Source: an uncultured Streptococcus sp. (GTDB lineage Bacteria; Bacillota; Bacilli; Lactobacillales; Streptococcaceae). Taken from it: DNA of 39,696 nt. Location of the stretch: the NCBI RefSeq assembly GCF_938036805.1, contig NZ_CALHWC010000029.1, positions 1 to 39,696 on the forward strand, in the 5' to 3' direction. The position numbers were made by a program, and so were the translations under genes. Under the pieces are notes generated by a model. The model searched no databases, had not been told where the DNA came from, and worked only from the letters and a program-made list of their open reading frames with translations. Below are positions 16,493-23,602 of the stretch, one piece after another (within the stretch, counting starts at the first letter, position 1; every line of letters begins with the position of its first letter).

Positions 16493-16804
16493 ATGACAAT
16501 TGAGAAAGAGTTAAATAAAATAGTAGAAAGTATTTCATTGATTCGAACAAGTCAAGCTGAGATGCCGTTTTCAGAAGAAGCTCTAGAAGACTTCACAGAC
16601 TATTTAAGGGACTACATTCCAAATCATGTAGGTTGGATAAAGAAGGGAAATGAAAAGCTGGTTCAGTCCCTTACAAAAGACAATCAGTTGGACAGAGAAG
16701 CAATTTCACAGATGATAGTAGGTCTACACAATATATCTTTAGATTTTGAGGAATTATGTGACATATTGCTTAAACTTTCCGATGAAATAGATAGAAAAAG
16801 CTGA
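16493..16804 (+). CDS. Small all-helical acidic protein, distant member of the island's helical family
   Basis: 103 residues from the ATG at 16493, preceded by AGAGGA. A TTG seven codons upstream also has a GAGG site, so the start is not certain. No known domain is recognised. The sequence is predicted helical throughout. Its layout (a leading helix, then EALEDFTDYLRDYIPNHVGWIKKG, a variable loop, then helices with LHNISLDFEELCDILLKL) parallels the larger helical proteins at 17585, 18431 and 19728, though identity is low. The island context suggests an immunity role. It is followed within about 45 nt by a SUKH gene. Confidence 0.7.
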   Translation: MTIEKELNKIVESISLIRTSQAEMPFSEEALEDFTDYLRDYIPNHVGWIKKGNEKLVQSLTKDNQLDREAISQMIVGLHNISLDFEELCDILLKLSDEIDRKS

Positions 16805-16847
16805 AATTCAAGTATACTGGCTATTCAAGAACAAAAAAGGAGAAAAA

Positions 16848-17414
16848 ATGTTAAGAATTTTTCCATTTGATAAAACAGGTGTTTCGGAGGCAGTGGCTCA
16901 ATTTGAAGAAAATCATGACATTTTGTTGCCGGAAGAATATAGAACCTTTTTAATAAACTATAATGGTGGAAATGCCTTACAGACAAGCTTTAAAATAAAG
17001 AAAGAGAGTGCGGATATTCGAGCCTTTTATGGTTTTGAAAATGCTGATTACGAATACAATTTCCAGTATTTAATTGATCATGATTTTCTATCAGATTATA
17101 TTGAAGTTGATTATCTACCGATTGCAGAAGATAGTTTCGGGAATTATATTCTTCTAGGAATTGCTAAACAAAATTATAATCTCATAGCATTTTTTGATCA
17201 TGAAATACAAAAGATTATCCCCTTCCATCTTTCGTTTAAAGAGTTTCTGACTACTATAAAAAGTAAAGTGTGTAGGATTAAATCTATTGACGAAAGAATT
17301 CAGAAAATGAAAGAGGTAAATAGTCCAGTCATTGTTGACGCTGAATTGAAAGCAATCTGGCAAGAAGAAATTGATAAGTATGCTGGTCGTGAGCAGGTGA
17401 TTGTTAAGCTGTAG
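16848..17414 (+). CDS. SUKH (SMI1/KNR4) family immunity-type protein, copy 3
   Basis: 188 residues, the third paralogue with MLRIFP at the start and AGREQVIVKL at the end. The SUKH core is LLPEEYRTFLINYNGGNALQ (about 26-45) and VDYLPIAEDSFGNYILLGI (about 87-105). A conserved linker, IxSIDERIQKMKEVNSPVIVD (about 144-164), precedes the tail and is also present in copy 1. AAAAGGAG precedes the ATG. It is separated from the IS remnant by two genes and is closed by a terminator at 17428-17460. Confidence 0.85.
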   Translation: MLRIFPFDKTGVSEAVAQFEENHDILLPEEYRTFLINYNGGNALQTSFKIKKESADIRAFYGFENADYEYNFQYLIDHDFLSDYIEVDYLPIAEDSFGNYILLGIAKQNYNLIAFFDHEIQKIIPFHLSFKEFLTTIKSKVCRIKSIDERIQKMKEVNSPVIVDAELKAIWQEEIDKYAGREQVIVKL

Positions 17415-17427
17415 TCTTTTCTTGTTA

Positions 17428-17460
17428 AATGTGGTAACCTGATGTTACTACATTTTTTTT
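17428..17460 (+). terminator. Rho-independent terminator after SUKH copy 3
   Basis: AATGTGGTAAC (17428-17438) pairs with GTTACTACATT (17444-17454), with one G-U pair, loop CTGAT, followed by a T-run. Confidence 0.85.
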
Positions 17461-17471
17461 CTGAAGGTTTT

Positions 17472-17480
17472 TGCTATACT
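17472..17480 (+). promoter_or_regulatory. Extended -10 promoter for the helical / L7-L12-like block
   Basis: TGCTATACT directly downstream of the terminator. The first gene of the block starts about 105 nt later, so a leader of some length is transcribed. That leader (17481-17584) shows no clear structure. Confidence 0.55.
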
Positions 17481-17584
17481 AGTTTTATTGAACATTGATT
17501 TTTAACAACCTGCCTATTTTGCAAGAGGCAGATATTGTTTTGAAGTCAAATGCTTTCCTGAATAGAATGAACCAAAGGACACTT

Positions 17585-17977
17585 ATGAAACAATTATTGC
17601 AAGAGTTAACAACCCTTTATTCAAAATTAAATTCCCATTATAATGAGCATTTAATAAATCCAGAAAAGATATCGGATGTTTATGATGACATTCATGAAGA
17701 GTTACAAGAAGACTTCGATAATCTTGCCAGAGGGATTGCTACAATGAAAAATTTAGACTTAGAATCAATACATGATACAGATAATCCAGCCTATCTCAAT
17801 GGAATGTATGATATCTATACTTCATTGCTAAATATTGAAAATTATGTAGCCGATTTAAGGGAGATTCACATTCACATTTCAAAGAAGATTAGAGAAATCA
17901 ATGGCGAAATTGTTGATGAAAATGTGATTGGCAGAGAGCAAGAAAATAGGTTTACTCGGCGAATAGATAGATTTTAA
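17585..17977 (+). CDS. Helical acidic protein, family A copy 1 (unknown function)
   Basis: 130 residues from the ATG at 17585, preceded by AAAGGA. The open frame extends 30 codons further up without a usable ribosome-binding site. It belongs to a family seen three times here (17585, 18431, 19728). The shared pattern is MKxLLxxL..., a Leu/Asn pair, N-x-x-L-I/L, E-K-I/L-x-D..., a helix with GIATMKNLDLESI, S/N-x-AY-x-x-G (NPAYLNGMYDIY), and an end with INGEIVDENVIG. It is all-helical and acidic with no signal peptide. The L7/L12-like gene follows 12 nt later. An immunity role is inferred only from its setting. Confidence 0.78.
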   Translation: MKQLLQELTTLYSKLNSHYNEHLINPEKISDVYDDIHEELQEDFDNLARGIATMKNLDLESIHDTDNPAYLNGMYDIYTSLLNIENYVADLREIHIHISKKIREINGEIVDENVIGREQENRFTRRIDRF

Positions 17978-17989
17978 AAAGGAGCAGGC

Positions 17990-18301
17990 ATGCATAAATT
18001 TAGTGCCAAAATAAAGTCAAATAATAGCGATACGAAAATTTTGAAAATAATTAGAGATTTTAGTCATGAACCAATCGGAGCAATCAAAGAAAAAATGACT
18101 TATCACATGGCTGTGCTTGAAACAGAATATCTGAATTTAGAGCGACTAAAGAGCTTTAAAAAGACAGTAGAAGAGATAAGAGAATTGGGTGGGGAGCTTC
18201 AACTATTCCTTGATGATGAAGAGGTAACCATACAATTTTTGAGTCATGTTATTGAGTCGCAGGAAGATACCAAAAATCAAATTGAGGAAGACGATTTCTA
18301 A
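17990..18301 (+). CDS. L7/L12 C-terminal-domain-like small protein, family B copy 1
   Basis: 103 residues. The order of elements fits the ribosomal protein L7/L12 C-terminal domain (ClpS-like fold): a strand FSAKIKS, a helix ILKIIRDFSHEP, a turn IGAIKEKMT (compare GLKEAKDLVE), a helix LERLKSFKKTVEEIRELGGE (compare the EALKKALEEAGAEVEVK end) and a last strand LQLFLDD. A further helix and an acidic tail follow. It lies 12 nt behind a family A gene with AAGGAG before the ATG, and the same A-B order recurs at 18431/18908. Function is unknown; the fold call is by eye. Confidence 0.78.
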   Translation: MHKFSAKIKSNNSDTKILKIIRDFSHEPIGAIKEKMTYHMAVLETEYLNLERLKSFKKTVEEIRELGGELQLFLDDEEVTIQFLSHVIESQEDTKNQIEEDDF

Positions 18302-18430
18302 TATGTTCGATGATGCGAAGTAATGGTTCCGACTTTCCAACATAATAATAATGCGGAATTGTCCCCTCTTAGTCAAGATTGTGTCCTTTGAAGATAGAAG
18401 TAGATGATAAATATATAAGGAAAGTATAAA

Positions 18431-18826
18431 GTGAAAGAAGTATTAGAAAATTTGCATCAGGCATGCTCAACACTTAATGATAAATTTAATGGAAAACTGC
18501 TTGATCAGGAGAAGTTAGATGATTTTCTGGAGGACCTTCGTGATGACTGGGATTCAAGTTTCAAACAGTTAAGAGGTGGTCTTCAGATTTTGGAAAGTCA
18601 GGTTGAATCAATTGAATCTTCAAGAAACAGCGCCTATACAAAAGGGATTCTTGAAATTTTTTGGGGACTGAGACGACTAGAGGTTTTATTGGATGATGCA
18701 GATGACTTGCTGGTGGCCTTGAATAAGAAATTGATGTTTGAAAGTGGGGAAATATCCGAGGAAGAATTCCTAGATGATGGAATCCTAAATGTTAAATATC
18801 TAGATGAAGATAACGACTCAGACTAA
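18431..18826 (+). CDS. Helical acidic protein, family A copy 2 (unknown function)
   Basis: 131 residues with a GTG start, preceded by AAGGAAAG. It aligns with copy 1 along its length (EVLENLHQACSTLNDKFNGKLLDQEKLDDF; SSRNSAYTKGILEIFWGL). It shares with copy 3 an almost identical ending, ESGEISEEEFLDDGILNV, followed by a variable acidic tail. All helical, very acidic, no export signal. The second family B gene follows at 18908. The intergenic stretches on either side are about 80-130 nt and show no terminator, so the block is probably one transcript. Confidence 0.78.
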   Translation: MKEVLENLHQACSTLNDKFNGKLLDQEKLDDFLEDLRDDWDSSFKQLRGGLQILESQVESIESSRNSAYTKGILEIFWGLRRLEVLLDDADDLLVALNKKLMFESGEISEEEFLDDGILNVKYLDEDNDSD

Positions 18827-18907
18827 ATCAAGTTGTTAGAATAATGAAAGATAGGTTGACCGAGTGAAGGAATGTTTTTATGGAAGATCTTTATAAAGGA
18901 GCGAATG

Positions 18908-19240
18908 GTGTCAATAATCTACGCAAAGATCAAAATGTCAGATAATATCTTACAGGCATGTAAAATAATTAGGAGACATAGCCCTTTGCCAATTGGTGAA
19001 ATCAAGACAAAAATAGAAAAAAATGAGGCTTTGCTAGAAAGTGATTATCTGGATCTAGACCAGTTAATAGTTATGCAAGAACTTCTCGCTAGTCTCATAG
19101 ATTTAGGTGCAGAAATTAACTTGTATAAAGGACAAGCTGAAGTGGATATGGGATTTCTAAATAATAGCATTGAAACCTATATAAATATTGCTGCTGATAG
19201 AGAAAAACTAGATGAACTCATGTTCGATTGTGAGGGATAA
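18908..19240 (+). CDS. L7/L12 C-terminal-domain-like small protein, family B copy 2
   Basis: 110 residues from the GTG at 18908. The ATG at 18905 and the one at 18872 are in frame, but the GTG lies 6 nt behind AAAGGAG and gives the same N-terminal length as copy 1 (MSIIYAKIK against MHKFSAKIK). The L7/L12-like order is clear: strand IYAKIK, helix NILQACKIIRRHSPLP, IGEIKTKIEKN, helix LDQLIVMQELLASLIDLGAE and strand INLYKG. An extra helix and a DCEG end follow. It shares with copy 1 the central E-x-x-YL-x-L-(D/E) segment before the last helix. Function is unknown. Confidence 0.78.
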   Translation: MSIIYAKIKMSDNILQACKIIRRHSPLPIGEIKTKIEKNEALLESDYLDLDQLIVMQELLASLIDLGAEINLYKGQAEVDMGFLNNSIETYINIAADREKLDELMFDCEG

Positions 19241-19336
19241 AAGCTATAAGTTTTAGCATCAGTAGCATTTTTAGAATGAACCTAGAATTTTTAATAGCAC
19301 AACTTTCAGGATTTCAGTATAAATAGAGGTGAGAAT

Positions 19337-19717
19337 ATGGAGACTGAAAATACAGTATCAATTTGGGTTGGAAATTTTGCAAGTAGGGAAGAGTTGGATA
19401 CCTATATCGACTTAAGGTATGATGATGACGGAGAAATTGTCAGTTCCAAGTTTTATGATGCTTTTCAAATTGATATCGATGATATTGACGAATACCTAAT
19501 CGAAAAAGAATATTGTGATTCAAGATTTTTAAATGTATATGATCATTTAATCGGAGCCTCATATGCAGATGTTGTCATAGATAATTTAAAGAAGATTGAA
19601 GATGACCTAGCGATACCTGCAAGTAATGCCATTATTTTACTTTACAATTATAAATATTGTGGGCAAGTCAAAGAGCAGCCCAATATCAAATTTATTGCGA
19701 CAGTCAATTATAGATAG
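19337..19717 (+). CDS. Immunity protein 22-like (Imm22) protein
   Basis: 126 residues. The opening VSIWVGNFASREELDTYIDL, followed by YDDDGEIVSSKFYDAFQIDIDDIDEYLIEKEY, fits the Imm22 pattern of a short strand ending in WxGNF, a helix, then D-E-D-G-x-x-x-S-x-F. The second half (NAIILLYNYKYCG, IKFIATVNY) supplies the remaining strands. Imm22 proteins are cytoplasmic partners of polymorphic toxins. AGGTGAGA precedes the ATG. It interrupts the A-B alternation of its neighbours, and its stop is only 10 nt from the next ATG. Confidence 0.75.
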   Translation: METENTVSIWVGNFASREELDTYIDLRYDDDGEIVSSKFYDAFQIDIDDIDEYLIEKEYCDSRFLNVYDHLIGASYADVVIDNLKKIEDDLAIPASNAIILLYNYKYCGQVKEQPNIKFIATVNYR

Positions 19718-19727
19718 GTGTAGGATA

Positions 19728-20117
19728 ATGAATGAGCTAGTAACGAGGTATATAAACTTTTGTGAGAACTTAAATCAGAACTGCAATGGAAATCTTTTAA
19801 GTGATGACAGGCTAGATGATTTAAAAAACTGTGAAAAAGCTATAAATGGATGTTTGAATCAATTAAACAGTGGGCTTAGCTTGTTAGAAGCAAAGAGAAA
19901 TGAAATTTCATCATCTCAAGATCCCTCTTATACATCTGGATTTGTAGATATCTTTCTAGCTCTGGACGGTCTGGAGGATGTATTTTCTGAACTAAAACAC
20001 CTTTCAATAGCAATGAATAAACACTTTATGTATGAAAGTGGAGAAATATCTGAGGAAGAATACCTGGATGATGGGATTTTAAATGTAGAAATAGTTGATG
20101 CAGGGGATGAAGAATGA
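19728..20117 (+). CDS. Helical acidic protein, family A copy 3 (unknown function)
   Basis: 129 residues from the ATG at 19728, preceded by AGGTGTAGGA. It matches copy 2 in layout (NLNQNCNGNLLSDDRLDDL; SSQDPSYTSGFVDIFLAL) and nearly exactly at the end (YESGEISEEEYLDDGILNV). No L7/L12-like partner follows. Instead it overlaps the first 159-residue gene by 4 nt (ATGA), so translation of the three genes 19728-21069 is coupled. The terminal AGDEE is also how both 159-residue proteins end, which hints at shared sequence exchange around the junctions. Confidence 0.78.
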   Translation: MNELVTRYINFCENLNQNCNGNLLSDDRLDDLKNCEKAINGCLNQLNSGLSLLEAKRNEISSSQDPSYTSGFVDIFLALDGLEDVFSELKHLSIAMNKHFMYESGEISEEEYLDDGILNVEIVDAGDEE

Positions 20118-20593
20118 CGCTAGATACTAGAGTTGAAAAAGCTTTAATAGGAATCAATTTCGTAGAACGATATGAAAATATTTCTAAAAAATACAATAGG
20201 GAGAGAACTCCAAAAGGCCAAGAATTGGATTACTTTGACGGCGATTTTCTGATGGAAATTGTTGAATTATTAGGCTATAAAGCTCAATATGATAAACGAG
20301 AACGTTTTTTCCATATCGATCTGGAGGAAATCGGAAATTTTCAATTTGGTTTCCATTTTTCTCTTGAGTATGGTCGATTAGAATTGATTTGGGTTGTTTA
20401 TGAAGGAGATAAAGTTGTCCTTGGTTCTCCTTGGACTAGATATCCAAGGTTGATGATTGCGCGTGATTATATTATCAAACAGCCAATTATTTCCGACTAC
20501 GTTGATTTTCGAGACGTCATGAAAATTGCCTTTGACATGTATGAGGATTTCAAGCAAGCATTTTTGAAGGCTGCTGCAGGAGATGAAGAATGA
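20114..20593 (+). CDS. Unknown 159-residue protein, tandem copy 1
   Basis: No family is recognised. The protein mixes helix and strand: a leading helix, RTPKGQELDYFDGDFLMEI (about 32-50), a charged strand FFHIDLEEIGNFQFGFHF (about 64-81), RLELIWVVYEGDKVVLGSP (about 86-104) and a C-terminal helix FKQAFLKAAAGDEE. It is cytoplasmic by appearance. The copy directly downstream is about 75% identical by eye, and the two overlap by 4 nt. A degraded third copy begins at 21066. Tandem duplication of this kind, inside an immunity array, favours an immunity function. Confidence 0.78.
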   Translation: MTLDTRVEKALIGINFVERYENISKKYNRERTPKGQELDYFDGDFLMEIVELLGYKAQYDKRERFFHIDLEEIGNFQFGFHFSLEYGRLELIWVVYEGDKVVLGSPWTRYPRLMIARDYIIKQPIISDYVDFRDVMKIAFDMYEDFKQAFLKAAAGDEE

Positions 20594-21069
20594 AGCTAGA
20601 CACTAGAATTAAACAAGCTTTACTAGAAATCAACTTTGTAGAAAGATATGAAAAATTATCCGCGTATTATAGTCAGAAAAGAACTCCGAAAGGCCAAGAA
20701 TTGGATTATTTTGATGGTGATTTTTTGATGGAAATCGTTGAATTATTAGGCTACAAAGTTCGGTATGATAAACGAGAACGTTTTTTCCATATTGATCTGG
20801 AGGAAATCGGACATTTTCGCTTTGGCTTTCATTTTGCTTTTGAACGCGGTCGATTGGAATTGATTTGGGTCATCTATGAGGGAGATAAAGCCATTATGGG
20901 TAGCCCCTTTGCATCTTATGCAAAATGGCTAATCTCAAGAGATTATATTATACTGAAGCCTGTAATTTCCAGTTATGATGATTTTGAACAGGTCATGAAA
21001 ATCGCTTTTGAAATGTATGAAGCTTTCAAACAAGCATTTTTGAAAGCTGCTGCAGGAGATGAAGAATGA
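20590..21069 (+). CDS. Unknown 159-residue protein, tandem copy 2
   Basis: The downstream twin of the 20114 gene, of the same length and with the same ends (MKLDTR...AAAGDEE). Differences cluster at about residues 20-32 and 100-125 (GSPWTRYPRLMIARDY against GSPFASYAKWLISRDY), while RTPKGQELDYFDGDFLMEI and ERFFHIDLEEIG are unchanged, a pattern expected if the variable patches face a partner protein. It starts at an ATGA overlap, has GGAGATGAAG as its ribosome-binding region, and its own stop again overlaps an ATG that opens the decayed third copy. Confidence 0.78.
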   Translation: MKLDTRIKQALLEINFVERYEKLSAYYSQKRTPKGQELDYFDGDFLMEIVELLGYKVRYDKRERFFHIDLEEIGHFRFGFHFAFERGRLELIWVIYEGDKAIMGSPFASYAKWLISRDYIILKPVISSYDDFEQVMKIAFEMYEAFKQAFLKAAAGDEE

Positions 21070-21134
21070 AATTAGATACTAGCTTGAATGCAAATCAACT
21101 TTCTAGAGCTGTGATAGCTTTTTCAGCGTCCTAG
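21066..21134 (+). pseudogene. Decayed third copy of the 159-residue gene
   Basis: The ATG overlaps the preceding stop in the same ATGA manner and reads MKLDTSLNANQLSRAV before a stop soon after. The DNA retains ATGAAATTAGATACTAG, and AAATCAACTTT followed by a TAGA-like stretch, which line up with the 5' ends of the two intact copies once an internal gap is allowed. Everything after that is gone. Confidence 0.6.
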
Positions 21135-21179
21135 ATTCAGAAAGGAATCAAAATAGAATTTACTCTTAATCTCGATCTT

Positions 21180-21641
21180 TTGCAATTTATGCGGAAATTA
21201 ACAGAACCGCTAGAAACATATATAGGAAACTCGGATTATAAGGAATATGTGCATGAAACGTTAGAAATCGCAGGCCGATTTATTGATAGGCTTAGTGAGT
21301 CCGACCCAGACTTTCTGTATGATAGATTGGAAAATTTAGACGAGGAAGACATCCTAACCTATTCGGAGCTGGATAGAAGCACTGATCCAGCTGTGTGGAG
21401 ATGTATCGATGCTTTCATTGCGTTAGTAGTTTATCAGTCATATAAAGCCGTTGGACAGCGGTATTTGCCCCAAACCATAGAGTGTGTTGATGAAGATACG
21501 CTCGAAGATTATTTTATTCATTATAAACAACTGGTTAAAAGGTACAATGACATTGCAAGGAGAACGAAATTGCTTGAGGAGGAAGAATATGTCGCAGCCC
21601 CGTCTGTTAGCAGTTATTTAAAATTTTTGTTTGAGGAGTAA
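21180..21641 (+). CDS. Putative immunity protein with an unclear start codon
   Basis: About 153 residues from a TTG. The frame is open back to 21135 and reads IEFTLNLDLLQFMRKL, which looks like a natural N-terminus, but it offers only ATT, ATC or ATA there. AAAGGA (21141-21146) lies 6 nt before ATA at 21153. The body is helical and acidic. The segment WRCIDAFIALVVYQSYK with YLPQTIECVDEDTLEDYF (about 70-112) resembles the C-terminal half of Imm6-type proteins, and the next gene carries the same motif. It may be a gene whose 5' end was damaged when the upstream duplicate decayed. Confidence 0.6.
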   Translation: MQFMRKLTEPLETYIGNSDYKEYVHETLEIAGRFIDRLSESDPDFLYDRLENLDEEDILTYSELDRSTDPAVWRCIDAFIALVVYQSYKAVGQRYLPQTIECVDEDTLEDYFIHYKQLVKRYNDIARRTKLLEEEEYVAAPSVSSYLKFLFEE

Positions 21642-21651
21642 ATGCGAGCAT

Positions 21652-22140
21652 ATGAATACCAATCAACTTTATCTCATGCTGGTCTATTCAGAAGCTATCT
21701 TAAGTCATATGGAAACAGAATATAAGCCACAAATTCGAGTTGCTTTGGATGCTTGCTGGAGTTTTGTGGAAAATAAAAACAAAACGGGCAAAGAGCTTTA
21801 TAGTCTGCTAGATGATGGAACCGATTTTAAGGGAATTTTCATCTATATGCAATTAGACGAGAATGAGGCTAATATTCCATCTTGGGACAATCTTAGCTAT
21901 GCAATCGGAGCAACTGCTAAAGAAGCCTATCTGCTGGACAATCAGCAACAACTGCCTTCCCCTTTGGAAAATATTGATTCAAGCTTAATAGACTTATTTA
22001 TTGCGAATTTAAAAGAAATCAATATTAATTTTTATAATCATCTTGAAGAGATTAAGAACTTTTTGAAGAATGATTGTCCGCCTTCAAAAAATACTGCCTT
22101 GCAAACATTGGAAAGATTAGGATTATTAGAAGGGAGTTGA
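21652..22140 (+). CDS. Imm6-like immunity protein
   Basis: 162 residues from the ATG at 21652. A TTG at 21631 is in frame but overlaps the previous stop. The pattern ALDACWSFVENKNKTGKELY, SLLDDGTDFKGIFIYMQLDE, PSWDNLSYAIGATAKEAYLL, then LPSPLENIDSSLIDLF fits the Imm6 family of immunity proteins, several of which sit beside LXG toxins of type VII secretion systems. The ribosome-binding site GAGGAG is 13 nt from the ATG, rather far. It is followed 8 nt later by the DUF4274-like gene. Confidence 0.65.
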   Translation: MNTNQLYLMLVYSEAILSHMETEYKPQIRVALDACWSFVENKNKTGKELYSLLDDGTDFKGIFIYMQLDENEANIPSWDNLSYAIGATAKEAYLLDNQQQLPSPLENIDSSLIDLFIANLKEININFYNHLEEIKNFLKNDCPPSKNTALQTLERLGLLEGS

Positions 22141-22148
22141 CATTTGAA

Positions 22149-22604
22149 ATGGATAATCGACAAATTCAACAAATATCTGATATTTTGTATGCTGAAAGCA
22201 ATGCTAAAGCTGTGGCGAGCCTTGATCAGCTTCAAACGGAGGATGAACTGTTTGTCTTGCTGGACAATTTTAACTGGGATAATGGATTTGAAGTGCCAAA
22301 AGTAGTGCTTAATCATTCCAAGTGTAGTCTTTCAGTGGCTTTATTAGCTTTTTATCGTGCAGATGGCATCAGGTATTTACTTGAGGGAGAGGCAGCCTTT
22401 GCAAATTTGCTATCAACGGAGTGGGAAGATTTTGTAAAAAATGTTTATACCAAAATTCTCAGAGGTCAATTTCCAAGTGGGACGATCTCTTTTCAGCCAG
22501 AATTAACAAAGATTCAAAAAATTAAACTGAAAAAATTAAAACCAGAAATTGATGAAGTATTTCTTGATGGCATTTCGGGAAAAGATTTGAATGTGGTCAT
22601 TTAA
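22149..22604 (+). CDS. DUF4274-like protein
   Basis: 151 residues from the ATG at 22149. LLDNFNWDNGFEVPKVVLNHSKCSLSVALLAFYRADGIRYLL (about 36-77) fits the DUF4274 signature of a NWDdGfe-P motif followed by a Cys, Leu and Ala-rich helix and a DG. The C-terminal part is basic and ends DGISGKDLNVVI. DUF4274 proteins recur in bacterial toxin-immunity neighbourhoods; no biochemical role is known to me. It is the last gene of the island, with a terminator directly after. Confidence 0.7.
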   Translation: MDNRQIQQISDILYAESNAKAVASLDQLQTEDELFVLLDNFNWDNGFEVPKVVLNHSKCSLSVALLAFYRADGIRYLLEGEAAFANLLSTEWEDFVKNVYTKILRGQFPSGTISFQPELTKIQKIKLKKLKPEIDEVFLDGISGKDLNVVI

Positions 22605-22619
22605 TGAAATAAATAGTAG

Positions 22620-22648
22620 AGCCATCCAAAGGACTAGGGATGGTTTTT
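22620..22648 (+). terminator. Rho-independent terminator closing the immunity island
   Basis: AGCCATCC (22620-22627) pairs with GGATGGTT (22638-22645), followed by a T-run. Confidence 0.8.
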
Positions 22649-22666
22649 ACGTTTTTTGAGATATTT

Positions 22667-22675
22667 TGTTATACT
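22667..22675 (+). promoter_or_regulatory. Extended -10 promoter of the metallophosphoesterase gene
   Basis: TGTTATACT, about 40 nt before the start codon and just after the terminator. No convincing -35. Confidence 0.55.
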
Positions 22676-22712
22676 AGATTCAAACTTAGTAATCGTTCGT
22701 GAAGGAGTAAGA

Positions 22713-23558
22713 ATGAAACATAAAATCGCGATTCTCTCTGATATACATGGGAATACCACGGCCTTGAAGGCAGTTCTTTCAGATGCTAAAAGACAGGAAG
22801 CAACAGAATATTGGCTTTTGGGGGATATTTTTCTCCCTGGTCCGGGGGAAAATGATTTGCTAGCCTTGTTAAAAGATCTGCCTATCACAGCGACTGTCCG
22901 CGGAAACTGGGATGATTGCGTATTAGAGGCCTTAGATGGGCAATATGGCTTAGAAGACCCACAGGAAGTCCAACTTTTGCGCATGACGCAGTATTTGATG
23001 GAGCGAATGGATTCCGATCAGATTGCTTGGCTGCGGAGTCTGCCAATGGTTGCGAAGAAAGAAATTGATGGCCTGCGTTTTTCGCTCTCGCATAACTTGC
23101 CTGACAAGAATTATGGGAGTGACTTATTGGTTGACAATCATACGGACAACTTTGACCAGCTATTTGATGAGGAGACTGATGTGGCAGTTTACGGTCATGT
23201 CCACAAGCAGTTGCTTCGCTATGGCAGCCAAGGGCAACAAATTATCAACCCCGGTTCAATTGGCATGCCCTATTTTGATTGGCCAGCCTTGAAAAATCAG
23301 CGTGCCCAGTATGCATTGCTAGAAGTTGAAGACGGGGAACTTGTAAACATCCAATTCCGAAAAGTCGCCTATGATTACGAAGCAGAGTTGGAATTGGCTA
23401 AAGAAAAAGCTCTCCCTTTCATCGAAATGTATGAAGAATTACGTCACGAAGATAATTATCAAGGCCATAACCGAGAATTATTGGCTTACTTGAATGACAA
23501 GTATGGGTATGTAGAGGATGTGAAGGATTATTTTGATTTCTTAAAAGAATTATCGTAA
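22713..23558 (+). CDS. Metallophosphoesterase family protein
   Basis: 281 residues from the ATG at 22713, preceded by GAAGGAG; the frame extends upstream through the promoter. All calcineurin-like metal-binding motifs are present: SDIHGNTTAL (about residues 8-17), GDIFLPGPGEN (GDxxxxG, about 38-48), GNWDD (about 65-69; the usual GNHD with Trp for His), SLSHNLP and GHVHKQ (about 160-165). Such enzymes use two metal ions to hydrolyse phosphomonoesters or diesters; the physiological substrate is unknown. It has the base composition of the chromosome and marks the boundary between the immunity island and the AT-rich defence cassette. Confidence 0.9.
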   Translation: MKHKIAILSDIHGNTTALKAVLSDAKRQEATEYWLLGDIFLPGPGENDLLALLKDLPITATVRGNWDDCVLEALDGQYGLEDPQEVQLLRMTQYLMERMDSDQIAWLRSLPMVAKKEIDGLRFSLSHNLPDKNYGSDLLVDNHTDNFDQLFDEETDVAVYGHVHKQLLRYGSQGQQIINPGSIGMPYFDWPALKNQRAQYALLEVEDGELVNIQFRKVAYDYEAELELAKEKALPFIEMYEELRHEDNYQGHNRELLAYLNDKYGYVEDVKDYFDFLKELS

Positions 23559-23602
23559 AATAAAACCAGTAGTTAACAATGCTAATTTATCTGGAGACGA
23601 AT

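Noticed and set aside
17495..17584. 30-codon extension of the first helical family protein
   Set aside because: No ribosome-binding site, no counterpart in the paralogues; the ATG at 17585 has AAAGGA and matches the family start.
17585..21069. CRISPR-like or short tandem repeats suggested by recurrent sequence
   Set aside because: The recurrences are diverged paralogous genes at gene-length spacing, with no short direct repeats and unique spacers.
22605..22712. Attachment-site-like duplication at the island's right edge
   Set aside because: No tRNA, integrase or direct repeat pair with the left edge after uvrC could be found by eye.
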